Source: Caldicellulosiruptor acetigenus (lineage in GTDB: Bacteria; Bacillota; Thermoanaerobacteria; Caldicellulosiruptorales; Caldicellulosiruptoraceae). Taken from it: 64,000 bases of DNA. The translations under genes and the position numbers were made by a program. A model generated the notes under the pieces. The model did no database searches. It saw only the letters and a list, made by a program, of their open reading frames with translations, and was not told the DNA's origin. Of this stretch, positions 8,296 through 18,044 are shown piece by piece; position 1 is the stretch's first letter, and each line of letters starts with the position of its first letter. The stretch covers positions 602,183 to 666,182 of the forward strand of contig NZ_CP113866.1 in assembly GCF_026914305.1 (NCBI RefSeq), given 5' to 3'.

Positions 8296-9419
8296 GCGAT
8301 TTGCTCTCTCAGGACGAAATAGACGCTCTTTTGCGGGGGATGAGCGAGACATCATCATCACCTACAATATCTGACCAGGACAAAGATGTTTTGGGTGAAA
8401 TCGGAAACATATCAATGGGCACGGCAGCCACCACCTTGAGCATTTTACTGAACCAGAAAGTAAACATCACAACGCCAATTGTGAGCATTTTGAAATGGGA
8501 AGAGCTTCCCAAAGAGTTTCCCGTACCATATGTTGCAATTAAAGTGGTGTACAAAGAAGGGCTTGACGGTGTTAATCTTCTCATACTCAAGAAAGAGGAT
8601 GTTGAAATCATTGCAGACCTTATGATGGGCGGTACAGGTCAGATTGAGTTTACCGAAGAGCTGACAGAACTTCAGCTTTCGGCAATACAGGAAGCAATGA
8701 ACCAGATGGTGGGTTCTGCTTCCACGTCGCTTTCTTCCATGTTAAATCTAAAGATTGACATAAATCCGCCTGAAGCCTTTGTGATTGACTTTGCCCAGAA
8801 TGCTGAAGAGATGATTCCTGAGCTCAGAAGAGCCGATGAAATTGTCAAGGTAGCTTTCCGAATGACCATAGGAGATTTAATAGATAGCCAGATTATGCAG
8901 CTGATACCTGTTGACTTTGCAAAACAGCTTGTGGATGCCATGCTCAAAAACACACTTGGTACACCTGCGCAGATAGAAGCATCAGCACAAAAACAGCAAG
9001 GAGCTTCAAAAGAAGAGGTGCCAAAACAGTCTTCTTCTCAGTCAACTAAAACCCAGAAGGCAGCACCCCAGCCTTCTTATACACCGCCTAAGAAGGAGCA
9101 ACCACAACAGGTCTACAATGTTTCACCTGTTCAGTTTGAAAGTTTTGATGAAGAAGAAGAGAGAAGGTATCCTGAGAACATTGAGCTCATTTTAGATGTG
9201 CCGCTTGAAATTACTGTTGAGCTTGGAAGGACACAGAAGCTTGTAAAAGAAATTTTGGAATTTTCAACAGGGTCAATTATCGAGCTTGAAAAGCTTGCAG
9301 GTGAACCTGTTGACATTCTTGTAAACGGCAAGGTTATAGCAAAAGGCGAGGTTGTGGTCATTGACGAGAATTTTGGTGTGAGGATAACTGATATTGTCAA
9401 CCCATCAAATAGATTATAA
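8292..9419 (+). CDS. fliY: Flagellar motor switch phosphatase FliY (CheC-FliN fusion)
   Basis: The 375-residue protein has three parts. An N-terminal SDLLSQDEIDALLRGM helix resembles the FliM CheY-P-binding peptide. A CheC/CheX-type phosphatase domain carries two E-N active-site repeats (LGEIGNISMGTAATTL and AIQEAMNQMVGSASTSL). After a Q/P/K-rich linker (about 233-275), a FliN/SpoA domain ends it (LDVPLEITVELGRTQKLVKEIL). It replaces FliN in the switch and dephosphorylates CheY-P. No separate fliN is visible in the window. Confidence 0.95.
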   Translation: MSDLLSQDEIDALLRGMSETSSSPTISDQDKDVLGEIGNISMGTAATTLSILLNQKVNITTPIVSILKWEELPKEFPVPYVAIKVVYKEGLDGVNLLILKKEDVEIIADLMMGGTGQIEFTEELTELQLSAIQEAMNQMVGSASTSLSSMLNLKIDINPPEAFVIDFAQNAEEMIPELRRADEIVKVAFRMTIGDLIDSQIMQLIPVDFAKQLVDAMLKNTLGTPAQIEASAQKQQGASKEEVPKQSSSQSTKTQKAAPQPSYTPPKKEQPQQVYNVSPVQFESFDEEEERRYPENIELILDVPLEITVELGRTQKLVKEILEFSTGSIIELEKLAGEPVDILVNGKVIAKGEVVVIDENFGVRITDIVNPSNRL

Positions 9420-9504
9420 AATATATATAAGTTATTTTTTCGTTAGCAAAAACAAGTTTTTAAATTCAATTAAAAAAGAACTACATTGAAAAGGAGAGAG
9501 ATTG

Positions 9505-9867
9505 ATGGCAAAAAGGATTCTGATAGTTGATGATGCAGCTTTTATGAGAATGATGTTAAAAGATATTATCACAAAAAACGGGTACGAAGTTGCGGGTGAG
9601 GCAGAAAACGGGGCTAAGGCTGTGGAGATGTACAAAGAACTAAAACCTGACCTTGTCATGATGGATATTACAATGCCTGAGATGGATGGAATTCAAGCAG
9701 TAAGAGAAATAAAAAAGATAGACCCACAGGCAAAGATAATCATGTGTTCTGCTATGGGTCAACAGGCAATGGTTATAGAATCTATTCAGGCAGGTGCACG
9801 CGATTTTATAGTAAAACCGTTCCAAGCAGAAAGAATTGTTGAAGCAATCAAAAAGGTGCTGGGATAA
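9505..9867 (+). CDS. cheY: Chemotaxis response regulator CheY
   Basis: Single receiver domain of about 120 residues. Acidic pocket D9/D10 (ILIVDDAAFMR), phospho-acceptor D54 (VMMDITMPEMDG), switch S82 (IIMCSAMGQ) and K104 (FIVKPFQ) are all present. CheY-P made by CheA binds FliM/FliY. ATG 9505 follows aaggagagag at good spacing and is preferred to TTG 9502. The 85-base gap upstream is AT-rich and holds nothing I recognise. Confidence 0.95.
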   Translation: MAKRILIVDDAAFMRMMLKDIITKNGYEVAGEAENGAKAVEMYKELKPDLVMMDITMPEMDGIQAVREIKKIDPQAKIIMCSAMGQQAMVIESIQAGARDFIVKPFQAERIVEAIKKVLG

Positions 9868-9899
9868 AAATAGATTTTTGAGGAGAAAAAGATTTAAAA

Positions 9900-10295
9900 A
9901 TGGAACTTGGATTTAGGATAGTTTTAGCGCTTGTAGCCATATGCTTTCTCATATACATTACCTATTATGTACTTAGGATTGTGAACAAAAAGATGTTTGG
10001 CAGGAAAGGGGAGTTTTTGAAGGTAATTGACCTGCTTCCCCTTTCTCAAGATAGTATGCTTGTGCTTGTTGAGGTTGGAGGAAAAATCCTTCTGCTTGGA
10101 AAGACACAAAAGAGCATAACATTTTTGAAAGAGTTTACCAAAGACCAGCTGTTCAATTTTGAAGAGCAAGAACATAGCTTCAAAAAGATAATTGATAACC
10201 AAATAAACTCTTCTTTTGACCTGAAAGATAAAGTATTAAACCTTTACAACCTAATTAAAGACAGTGAAGGTAAAGAGGATGATGAAAAAAAATAA
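9900..10295 (+). CDS. fliO: Flagellar biosynthetic protein FliO/FliZ
   Basis: Membrane protein of 131 residues in the conserved slot before fliP. One N-terminal membrane segment (about residues 6-26, RIVLALVAICFLIYITYYVL) is followed by a FliO-type beta domain (LKVIDLLPLSQDSMLVLVEVGGKILLLGKT). FliO is thought to assist assembly of the FliP ring. In Bacillus the gene is named fliZ. It overlaps fliP by about 17 bases. Confidence 0.9.
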   Translation: MELGFRIVLALVAICFLIYITYYVLRIVNKKMFGRKGEFLKVIDLLPLSQDSMLVLVEVGGKILLLGKTQKSITFLKEFTKDQLFNFEEQEHSFKKIIDNQINSSFDLKDKVLNLYNLIKDSEGKEDDEKK

Positions 10296-11040
10296 GTCTC
10301 TTTATATTATATCGACACTATTTTTAATTTTAATAACTACATGTGCAAAAAAAGAAATAGCCTTTGCATCGGCAAGCATTAATATAAATCTTGGCAGTCC
10401 GCAAAATCCAAAGGATGTGTCGTCTGCCCTGCAACTTATTATATTTCTCACCATCCTGACGTTAGCACCATCTATCCTGATAATGATGACATCATTTACA
10501 AGGATACTTATTGTCCTTGGATTTGTTCGAAATGCGCTCGGTACCCAGCAGATGCCGCCAAACCAGATTTTGATTGGGCTTGCACTCTTTTTGACCTTTT
10601 TTGTAATGGCGCCTGTGACTGACAAGATTTATACCCAGGCTTATCAGCCATACATAAATGGGAGAATAACATCCCAGGAAGCTCTCAAAAGAGCAGAAGA
10701 GCCTTTAAAAGAGTTTATGTTGAAAAATACTCGCAAAAAAGACCTTGACCTTTTTGTAAAGCTTAGCAATGTAAATCCAAACACGAATGTAAAAGACCTT
10801 CCACTAAGAGTTGTTGTTCCTGCTTTTATAATAAGCGAGCTCAGAAGCGCTTTTGAGATGGGGTTTTTAATATATGTGCCATTTTTAATAATTGACATGG
10901 TTGTTGCAAGTATTCTGATGTCAATGGGAATGCTGATGATTCCGCCTGTTATGATATCACTACCTTTCAAAATTTTGCTGTTTATTTTGGTTGATGGTTG
11001 GAATTTAGTTGTAGAGTCGCTTGTGAGAAGTTTTAAATAA
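10279..11040 (+). CDS. fliP: Flagellar export gate protein FliP
   Basis: Core ring protein of the type III export gate. After an N-terminal signal-like hydrophobic stretch, the FliP signature is visible: LAPSILIMMTSFTRILIVLGF, RNALGTQQMPPNQILIGLALFLTFFVMAP and EMGFLIYVPFLIIDMVVASILMSMGMLMIPP. ATG 10279 follows gaagg at 8 bases; GTG 10264 is a weaker alternative. fliQ and fliR follow in the usual order. Confidence 0.96.
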   Translation: MMKKNKSLYIISTLFLILITTCAKKEIAFASASININLGSPQNPKDVSSALQLIIFLTILTLAPSILIMMTSFTRILIVLGFVRNALGTQQMPPNQILIGLALFLTFFVMAPVTDKIYTQAYQPYINGRITSQEALKRAEEPLKEFMLKNTRKKDLDLFVKLSNVNPNTNVKDLPLRVVVPAFIISELRSAFEMGFLIYVPFLIIDMVVASILMSMGMLMIPPVMISLPFKILLFILVDGWNLVVESLVRSFK

Positions 11041-11063
11041 AAGAAAAGTGAGAAGATGTAAAG

Positions 11064-11333
11064 ATGGATACAGCGTTGGTGCTTGAGATTGCAAGACAGG
11101 CAATCTTGACAGCATTTTATGTTGCAGGGCCCATTTTGCTTGTGTCAATGGTGGTGGGAATAGTTATATCAATTTTGCAGGCAACTACTCAGATAAACGA
11201 GCAGACTCTCACTTTTGTGCCAAAACTGATTGCAATTGCACTTTCGCTTTTGATTTTCGGGCAGTGGATGCTCACAAAGGTGATAGAATTTACGAGGTAT
11301 TTGTGGACCAATATCAACCAGTTTGTAAAGTAA
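11064..11333 (+). CDS. fliQ: Flagellar export gate protein FliQ
   Basis: Two-helix membrane protein of 89 residues, with the FliQ pattern of two hydrophobic segments (about 16-38 and 50-70) and conserved GIVISILQATTQINEQTLTF between them. It packs around the FliP/FliR core of the export gate. Position between fliP and fliR is invariant in flagellar operons. Confidence 0.95.
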   Translation: MDTALVLEIARQAILTAFYVAGPILLVSMVVGIVISILQATTQINEQTLTFVPKLIAIALSLLIFGQWMLTKVIEFTRYLWTNINQFVK

Positions 11334-11353
11334 ATTTTTGAGGAAGAACTCTT

Positions 11354-12136
11354 ATGACAGATATCATCAATACATTTTTAAACAGCTCATACATATTTTT
11401 TCTTGTGCTTGCAAGAATGAGCGGTCTTTTTATAGCCTCACCAATATTCGGTAGAAGAAACATTCCTGCATATTTTAAAATTGGTTTTGCCTTTTTTTTG
11501 AGCTTGCTTGTTGTCACAACTTACAGATTTTCTTATAGTGTAACTGCCAATTTGCTGGAGTATATCTTTGTAGTGATTAAAGAGTTCATTGTTGGGCTTT
11601 TGATAGGGTATATATCATACATGATATTTTCTGCTATACTTTTGGCGGGTCAAATTATTGACAATGCAATAGGTTTTGGTATGGCAAACGTCATTGACCC
11701 TATGAGCGAGATTCAGGTACCTCTTTTAGGAAACTTTTTGTACCTTTACATGCTTGTTGTGTTTTTTGGAACAGATGCTCATCACCTTCTTATAAGAGCT
11801 GTGGTTTATAGCTACAAGCTTGTACCGATTGGATATGAGAGTGTAAAAAGAGAAGCGGCTTTGAGTTTTTTGAAGTTTTTTTCAGAACTTTTTTTGATAG
11901 GGGTTGAGATAAGCCTGCCAATTTTGATGAGCATGCTTATTGTAGACATAATTTTAGCTGTGCTTTCAAGAGCTGTGCCACAGATGAATGTGTTCATGGT
12001 AGGGCTTCCTATAAAGATTGCAATTGGTTTTTTGGTGCTTGTTATCATTCTTCCTTTCATGAACAAGATGATATTTGTACTGATTGACAAGATAGCTGTG
12101 TACACTTTTGAATTCTTGAGAGGGGGCGTCAAGTGA
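11354..12136 (+). CDS. fliR: Flagellar export gate protein FliR
   Basis: Polytopic membrane protein of 260 residues completing the FliPQR gate. It begins with FFLVLARMSGLFIASPIFGRRNIP, the typical FliR N-terminal motif, and has GQIIDNAIGFGMANVIDP in the middle. It overlaps flhB by 4 bases (GTGA), so the two are probably translationally coupled; natural FliR-FlhB fusions occur in some Clostridia. Confidence 0.95.
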   Translation: MTDIINTFLNSSYIFFLVLARMSGLFIASPIFGRRNIPAYFKIGFAFFLSLLVVTTYRFSYSVTANLLEYIFVVIKEFIVGLLIGYISYMIFSAILLAGQIIDNAIGFGMANVIDPMSEIQVPLLGNFLYLYMLVVFFGTDAHHLLIRAVVYSYKLVPIGYESVKREAALSFLKFFSELFLIGVEISLPILMSMLIVDIILAVLSRAVPQMNVFMVGLPIKIAIGFLVLVIILPFMNKMIFVLIDKIAVYTFEFLRGGVK

Positions 12137-13233
12137 AGTTAAAATTTGATATTCAGCTGTTTTCAGAAGCAAGTACCAAAACCGAAAAAGCAACCCTCCG
12201 CAAACGCCAGGAAGCAAGAAAACGTGGTATGGTAGCAAAAAGCAGAGAGGTTACCTCTGCTTTTGCTTTATTGATAAGTGTTCTTTTTTTAAAGTTTGCT
12301 TATTCTTCAATTGTTGAACCGTTGCAGCAAGGAAGCAAATATTTTTTTAGCAATTTGAATTATAATTTAGAAGATGTGCGCGATGCAAGCAGGCTTTTGA
12401 GTTTTATAATTACAACCTCTTTAAAAGTGATTCTTCCTTTCTGCCTTACAATTATGCTTGTTGCAGCAATTGTAGAGTGGGCACAGAGCAGTTTTCTTAT
12501 TACAGGACAGTCGCTTAAAATGAGTTTTCAAAAGATTAATCCTGTTGAAGGGTTTAAAAGAATATTTTCGATTAATTCTGTTGTTGAACTTATAAAGTCC
12601 ATACTGAAAGTGCTGATAATCGGATATACAGGATACAGCTACACACAGAGCTTTGCAAAAAAGCTTTTAGAAATGTACGAGATGAATGTACTTACAATTG
12701 TCAAGTTTTCCTTTGATTCTGCTATTAATATGATTTTATGGATGTCAGTGATGTTTTTTGGAATAGCTGTGATAGATTTTATCTTTCAGCGCCAGCAGTA
12801 TGAAAAAAAGCTTATGATGACAAAGGAAGAGGTAAAGGAAGAGTTCAAACAGACAGAAGGAAATCCACAGATAAAGTCCAAGATAAGGGAAAGACAGAGA
12901 AGGATTTCTCTTCAAAGGATGTTCCAGCAGCTTCCCAAGGCAGATGTTGTCATAACCAACCCGACACACTATGCAGTGGCTCTTTTGTATGAACCAGAAA
13001 AGTTTGACGCGCCAAGGGTGATTGCAAAGGGTAAAGATTACATAGCACTAAAGATAAAACAGGAGGCAATTAAGCACAGGATTGAAATTGTTGAAAATAG
13101 AGAGCTTGCAAGAGCTCTTTACAATATGTGTGAGATTGGCGATTTCATTCCGCCAGAGCTTTACCAGGCAGTTGCAGAGGTTTTAGCATACGTGTACAGC
13201 CTTAAAAATTACCAGAAGGTGAATATAAGATGA
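12133..13233 (+). CDS. flhB: Flagellar export switch protein FlhB
   Basis: Controls the change from rod/hook to filament export. Four membrane segments in the N-terminal half are followed by a cytoplasmic domain containing the self-cleavage motif NPTH at residues 276-279, then YAVALLYEPEKFDAPRVIAKG. The N-terminal TEKATLRKRQEARKRGMVAKSRE is a family hallmark. It starts at GTG 12133 inside fliR and overlaps flhA at its end. Confidence 0.97.
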   Translation: MKLKFDIQLFSEASTKTEKATLRKRQEARKRGMVAKSREVTSAFALLISVLFLKFAYSSIVEPLQQGSKYFFSNLNYNLEDVRDASRLLSFIITTSLKVILPFCLTIMLVAAIVEWAQSSFLITGQSLKMSFQKINPVEGFKRIFSINSVVELIKSILKVLIIGYTGYSYTQSFAKKLLEMYEMNVLTIVKFSFDSAINMILWMSVMFFGIAVIDFIFQRQQYEKKLMMTKEEVKEEFKQTEGNPQIKSKIRERQRRISLQRMFQQLPKADVVITNPTHYAVALLYEPEKFDAPRVIAKGKDYIALKIKQEAIKHRIEIVENRELARALYNMCEIGDFIPPELYQAVAEVLAYVYSLKNYQKVNIR

Positions 13234-15266
13234 ACTTGAAAGGTGCGACTTTTTCTGTATTTGCAATAGTAATAGTGTTATCGATGATACTTCCCATACC
13301 ACCGAGCTTGCTTGACGTTTTGATTGCTATCAACCTTTCACTTGCACTTGTTATATTCTTAAACAGCATAAACATAAAAGAAGCTTTGGATTTTTCGGTA
13401 TTTCCATCACTTCTTCTGTTTACAACATTGCTCAGGCTTGCTTTGAATATCTCAACAACAAGACAGATATTAACAGGTCAAGGTGAAAATGTTAGGATAG
13501 TCTATACTTTTGGAAATTTTGTTATAGGTAGCAACATCGTTGTTGGTGTGATAATATTCTTTATCATAATCATTATCCAGTTTATAGTAATAACCAGAGG
13601 TGCTGAGAGGGTATCAGAGGTTGCTGCAAGATTTACACTTGATGCAATGCCGGGCAAGCAAATGGCGGTGGATGCCGACCTCAATGCAGGAATAATAACA
13701 GAAGAGGAGGCAAGAGAGAGAAGAAAAAAGATTCAAAAAGAAGCAGACTTTTATGGTGCAATGGACGGTGCGAGCAAGTTTGTCAAGGGCGATGCTATTG
13801 CGGCCATATTGATTACCTTTATCAACGCGCTTGGTGGACTTATAATAGGTGTTGCCATGAGAGGCGAAGATGTCACGGAAGCAATCCAAAAATATCTCCT
13901 TTTATCTGTAGGGGATGGTATTGCAGCTCAGATACCTGCGCTTCTTATTTCAACTGCCACGGGAATTGTTGTGACAAAAGCAGCAGATGAAAGTAAGCTT
14001 TCAGAAAGTCTCATAAAACAGTTGTTTGAGTTTCACCCGAAAGTACTCTACACGGTCGGGGGTATTCTGGCAGCACTTGCTCTAATTCCCACAATGCCAA
14101 AGCTTTCATTGTTTTTCTTATCTGGGGCTATGTTTGCCATGGGGTTTAGAATGGATAGCAGTCTCAAAAAGATAGAGAGTATTGAAGAAAAACAGGTTGA
14201 ACAAAAAGAGGTTGAAGAGCTAAAGAAGCCTGAAAATGTTGTAAATCTCCTATATGTTGACCCTATTGAGGTTGAGTTTGGATATGGGATAATTCCTCTT
14301 GCTGACAAAGACCAGGGCGGAGACCTTTTAGAAAGGGTTGTGATGATAAGAAGACAGCTTGCGCTTGAACTTGGGATTATTGTTCCTACAATCAGGCTCA
14401 GGGACAACATGGCACTCAGGCCTTACGAGTACAGGATAAACATAAAAGGTGTTGAGGTTGCAAGAGCAGAGCTTATGAGCGACAGTCTTCTTGCAATAAA
14501 TCCTGGTTTTGTCACAGAGCAGATAGAAGGTATACCAACAAAAGAGCCTGCGTTCGGGCTTGACGCGCTTTGGATTTCATCTTCAATGAAAGAAAGGGCT
14601 GAGATGGCAGGATACACTGTGGTTGACCTTCCATCTGTCATAGCAACTCACCTCACAGAGATAATAAGACGGCATGCTCATGAGCTTTTGACACGGCAGG
14701 ATGTACAGAAGCTGATTGATAATGTCAAGGAGACAAATCCTGTGCTTGTAGATGAGCTCATTCCAAAACTTATGACAGTAGGAGAAGTTCAAAAGGTTTT
14801 AGCAAACCTTTTAAAAGAGCGGATTTCAATAAGGGATATGGTTACCATATTAGAGACGCTTGCTGACTGGGCACCTACTACAAAAGATACTGATGTTTTG
14901 ACAGAATATGTACGCCAGGCAATGGCAAGGTACATCACCAAAAAGTATGTGTCTGGCAATGTGCTTGAAGCGGTTACTCTTTCTCCTGAGGTTGAAGAGA
15001 TGATAATGAATTCTATTCAAAAAACTGAACAGGGAAGTTTTTTAAATCTTCCGCCTGATTATGTTCAAAAACTTATAAACAATCTCAGCAATATTTTAGA
15101 AAAATTACTAAGTACATCAGCTCAGCCAATAGTCATTTGTTCGCCGATAGTTAGGATATATTTTAGAAGGCTCATTGAAAACATCTTTCCTGACGTTGTG
15201 GTACTTTCGTACAATGAGATACTGCCGAATGTGCAGATTAAAACAGTTGGGATGGTGGAAGTTTAA
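13230..15266 (+). CDS. flhA: Flagellar export protein FlhA
   Basis: Large export gate component (678 residues): about eight N-terminal membrane segments and a C-terminal cytoplasmic ring that docks chaperone-substrate complexes. The conserved loop EVAARFTLDAMPGKQMAVDADLNAG and the motif RERRKKIQKEADFYGAMDGASKF are intact. It overlaps flhB by 4 bases and is followed by flhF after 2 bases. Confidence 0.97.
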   Translation: MNLKGATFSVFAIVIVLSMILPIPPSLLDVLIAINLSLALVIFLNSINIKEALDFSVFPSLLLFTTLLRLALNISTTRQILTGQGENVRIVYTFGNFVIGSNIVVGVIIFFIIIIIQFIVITRGAERVSEVAARFTLDAMPGKQMAVDADLNAGIITEEEARERRKKIQKEADFYGAMDGASKFVKGDAIAAILITFINALGGLIIGVAMRGEDVTEAIQKYLLLSVGDGIAAQIPALLISTATGIVVTKAADESKLSESLIKQLFEFHPKVLYTVGGILAALALIPTMPKLSLFFLSGAMFAMGFRMDSSLKKIESIEEKQVEQKEVEELKKPENVVNLLYVDPIEVEFGYGIIPLADKDQGGDLLERVVMIRRQLALELGIIVPTIRLRDNMALRPYEYRINIKGVEVARAELMSDSLLAINPGFVTEQIEGIPTKEPAFGLDALWISSSMKERAEMAGYTVVDLPSVIATHLTEIIRRHAHELLTRQDVQKLIDNVKETNPVLVDELIPKLMTVGEVQKVLANLLKERISIRDMVTILETLADWAPTTKDTDVLTEYVRQAMARYITKKYVSGNVLEAVTLSPEVEEMIMNSIQKTEQGSFLNLPPDYVQKLINNLSNILEKLLSTSAQPIVICSPIVRIYFRRLIENIFPDVVVLSYNEILPNVQIKTVGMVEV

Positions 15267-15268
15267 AG

Positions 15269-16387
15269 ATGAGAATTAAGAGGTATTTGGCACATGATAT
15301 GCAGGAGGCGTTAATAAGAATAAAAGCAGATTTGGGCAAGGATGCGGTAATACTTTCGACCAAAAAGGTAAGGCAAAAAGGTTTGTTAGGATTTTTCAAA
15401 AAGCCTCTGATAGAAGTTACAGCCGCATGCGAGGATGAGAAGATAGTCAAAAAAGAGGAAGAGGCTATAAGACAAGAAAGTTTGGCTTTGAGTCTTCAGA
15501 TGACCCAGATAAAAGAACTTGAAAAAAAGATTGACTCTCTTGAAAAAACTTTGAAAGAGGTTATAAAGAAAGAGCAAGAAGAAGGTATTAGCCAGACAAA
15601 AGAGCTGAGCAAGAAAAATTTTCTTGATGTTATGAGAGAGATTTTAATAAAAAACGGTGTGGAAAATGAAATTGTAGATATGTTACTTTCAAATGTCAGT
15701 GGAGAGGCTTCGATTAATGGTGTTGTAAACTTTATGTACAAGGAAATAAAGAATATGTTAGGGGCAGCAGCGCCGCTTTCGTTTAATTCAAAGCTTCCAA
15801 AGATTGTGTTTTTTGTAGGTCCAACAGGTGTTGGAAAGACAACCACAATTGCCAAGATTGCTGCTAAGCTCATGTTTGAAGATGGGAAAAAGGTAGGATT
15901 TATCACAGCAGATACATACAGAATTGCTGCGGTTGAGCAGCTTAAAACCTATGCCGAGATTATGAATATCAAGACAAAGGTGTGGTATGAGGTTGACGAG
16001 TATGATAGAATAATTGAAAGTTTTGCTGACTCAGATGTTGTTCTTGTTGACACTGCGGGTAGGAGTCACAAGAACCAGGAACACATGGACGAACTCAAAG
16101 CGTTTGTAGCCAAGGCAAATCCAGATGAGGTGTTTTTGCTTCTTAGTGCCACAACCCAACCGTCGGTGTTTAAAGAGGTGGTTAATACCTATTCGTTTTT
16201 AGAGGATTACAAGGTTATCATCACCAAAGTAGATGAAGTATCAACTTATGGGAATATATTAAATATACGCTACTTTACACAAAAGCCAATTGCGTATATA
16301 ACAACTGGTCAGAATGTACCTGATGATATTGAACAGTTTAACCCTGAACAATTTGCAAAACTCATCATAGGGAGTAAGGTTTTATGA
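15269..16387 (+). CDS. flhF: Flagellar SRP-like GTPase FlhF
   Basis: SRP-family GTPase governing flagellar placement and number. It has an N-terminal basic region, a coiled-coil linker (about 75-120) and an NG domain with P-loop GPTGVGKTTTIAKIAAKL (near residue 181), TADTYRIAAVEQLKTYAEI and DTAGRSHKN. Length 372 is normal. It overlaps flhG by 4 bases; FlhG stimulates its GTPase. Confidence 0.96.
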   Translation: MRIKRYLAHDMQEALIRIKADLGKDAVILSTKKVRQKGLLGFFKKPLIEVTAACEDEKIVKKEEEAIRQESLALSLQMTQIKELEKKIDSLEKTLKEVIKKEQEEGISQTKELSKKNFLDVMREILIKNGVENEIVDMLLSNVSGEASINGVVNFMYKEIKNMLGAAAPLSFNSKLPKIVFFVGPTGVGKTTTIAKIAAKLMFEDGKKVGFITADTYRIAAVEQLKTYAEIMNIKTKVWYEVDEYDRIIESFADSDVVLVDTAGRSHKNQEHMDELKAFVAKANPDEVFLLLSATTQPSVFKEVVNTYSFLEDYKVIITKVDEVSTYGNILNIRYFTQKPIAYITTGQNVPDDIEQFNPEQFAKLIIGSKVL

Positions 16388-17280
16388 GAGACCAGGCACA
16401 GGGGTTAAGAAATCTTGTGAGAAAAGCTGGCATTGAGGCAAATATTCCTGTCTATCAAGGTGCGCCATCAAAAGTTGTGACAATTACAAGTGGTAAAGGC
16501 GGTGTTGGCAAGACAAATCTTACTGTAAACTTGGCAATTGCTTTAAAAAAGATAGGTAAAAGAGTGCTCATAATTGACGCTGATTTAGGACTTTCAAATG
16601 TAGAGGTGCTACTTGGAACATCGCCAAAATATAATGTAAAAGATGTCTTGGAAGGCAAGAAAGACATATTTTCAATTGTTGAAGAAGGGCCGCTGGGTAT
16701 CAAATTTATATCAGGTGGGTCTGGGATAGTTGACCTTGCAAATTTGGATGAGGAAAGACTTTTGAGGTTAATTGAATGTGCCCAGCTGATAAATAGATCT
16801 TTTGATATTGTTCTTATTGACACAGGGGCTGGGATTTCAAGAAATGTTATGGAGTTTGTTATGATGTCAGATGAGGTGATTGTAATTACAACTCCAGAGC
16901 CTACCTCTATCACCGATGCTTATGCTATAATAAAGGCAATTGTTGCGAGAGATTTTGACCACAAGATAAACCTTTTGATAAACAGGGTAAACGGCATAAA
17001 AGAAGCAGAGGAGATTTTTTTCAGGCTAAATGGTGTGATTAAAAGGTTTTTGCAAAGAGAAGTAGAATATATAGGGTATATAGAAGAGAATAGTATTGTT
17101 TCAAAATCAGTTATCAAACAGGTACCATTTATGATATCATATGAAAAGAGCAACATTTCACGACAGGTTGAAAATGTGGCAATGAAACTTGTAATGTCTT
17201 CTGAGAGTGTTGAGGAAAAAAATCGGGGTGGTTTTTCACGGTTTATTGACTCAATTATTAAAAGGCTTCGTGAAAGGTAG
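16384..17280 (+). CDS. flhG: MinD-like ATPase FlhG (YlxH)
   Basis: ParA/MinD-type ATPase of 298 residues. The N-terminal DQAQGLRNLV (residues 3-12) is the DQAxxLR motif through which FlhG activates FlhF. A deviant Walker A, KGGVGKT (38-44), and IIDADLGLSNVEVLLG follow. The C-terminal basic helix FSRFIDSIIKRLRER is a probable membrane-targeting sequence. It works with FlhF to set flagellar number and position. Confidence 0.95.
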   Translation: MRDQAQGLRNLVRKAGIEANIPVYQGAPSKVVTITSGKGGVGKTNLTVNLAIALKKIGKRVLIIDADLGLSNVEVLLGTSPKYNVKDVLEGKKDIFSIVEEGPLGIKFISGGSGIVDLANLDEERLLRLIECAQLINRSFDIVLIDTGAGISRNVMEFVMMSDEVIVITTPEPTSITDAYAIIKAIVARDFDHKINLLINRVNGIKEAEEIFFRLNGVIKRFLQREVEYIGYIEENSIVSKSVIKQVPFMISYEKSNISRQVENVAMKLVMSSESVEEKNRGGFSRFIDSIIKRLRER

Positions 17281-17295
17281 AAGAGGGGGCTTTTT

Positions 17296-17994
17296 ATGCG
17301 CAAGATTTTCAGAGTAGGTGATAAGATTGAAATTGTCAGAATAGACAGGCGAACATGGGAAGAAAAGGACGTGCAGTATATTTCCAAAATTGCCGATATA
17401 AAAGATGAGTATTTTTATATCTTCACACCAATAAAAGAAGGAGTTTATGTGACATTTTACATTGATGAGATTTTAAGGGTGTACAAGGTTTCAAGCGACG
17501 GTGTGTGGGTGTTTGATGGAGTTGTTGAGGAGAGGTTTAAAGAACCAGAATACATGATAAAAGTCAAGCAGATATCTGACGTTCGAAAAATCCAGAGAAG
17601 AATGTTTTTCAGGCTTCCAATAAACTTAGATATATTTGTAAAACTTTTAAATTCTGGTCTAATGTCAAGAGAGAATACACCAGAAGAAGCAGCAGATGAC
17701 TTTTCAGAAGGAAAGATTGTAAAAGCCCTCACAAAGGATATCAGCGGTGGAGGTGTTTGTTTTATAACTCAAGAAGAGTTTGAAATAGGTGACCTAATCT
17801 TGACCAAGATACCAATTGAACAAGAAGAGCTTATCTTAAAAGCCCAGATACTTCGAAAAGAGAGGGTTCAGCACCCGACGTACAGGTTTATGTACGGTTG
17901 CAAGTTTGTTGAGGCAAGACAGAATGAAATAGACAAAATAGTGAGGTTTATTTTTGCTCAGCAACAAAAGATGAGACAAAAAGGTTTGCTGTAG
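17296..17994 (+). CDS. PilZ-domain flagellar brake protein (YcgR/MotI-like)
   Basis: The 232-residue protein has a YcgR-type N-terminal beta domain and a PilZ domain. The c-di-GMP-binding arginine motif RMFFR is at residues 102-106 and DISGGG at 148-153, both complete. Proteins of this kind bind c-di-GMP and slow or disengage the motor (YcgR in E. coli, MotI/YpfA in Bacillus). Its place between flhG and cheA supports a motility role, so motility here is probably c-di-GMP-sensitive. Confidence 0.88.
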   Translation: MRKIFRVGDKIEIVRIDRRTWEEKDVQYISKIADIKDEYFYIFTPIKEGVYVTFYIDEILRVYKVSSDGVWVFDGVVEERFKEPEYMIKVKQISDVRKIQRRMFFRLPINLDIFVKLLNSGLMSRENTPEEAADDFSEGKIVKALTKDISGGGVCFITQEEFEIGDLILTKIPIEQEELILKAQILRKERVQHPTYRFMYGCKFVEARQNEIDKIVRFIFAQQQKMRQKGLL

Positions 17995-18044
17995 AGAATA
18001 ACCCAAAAAAGCCTTTTGTGCGAAAGAAGGAGAGTGATGAAAAA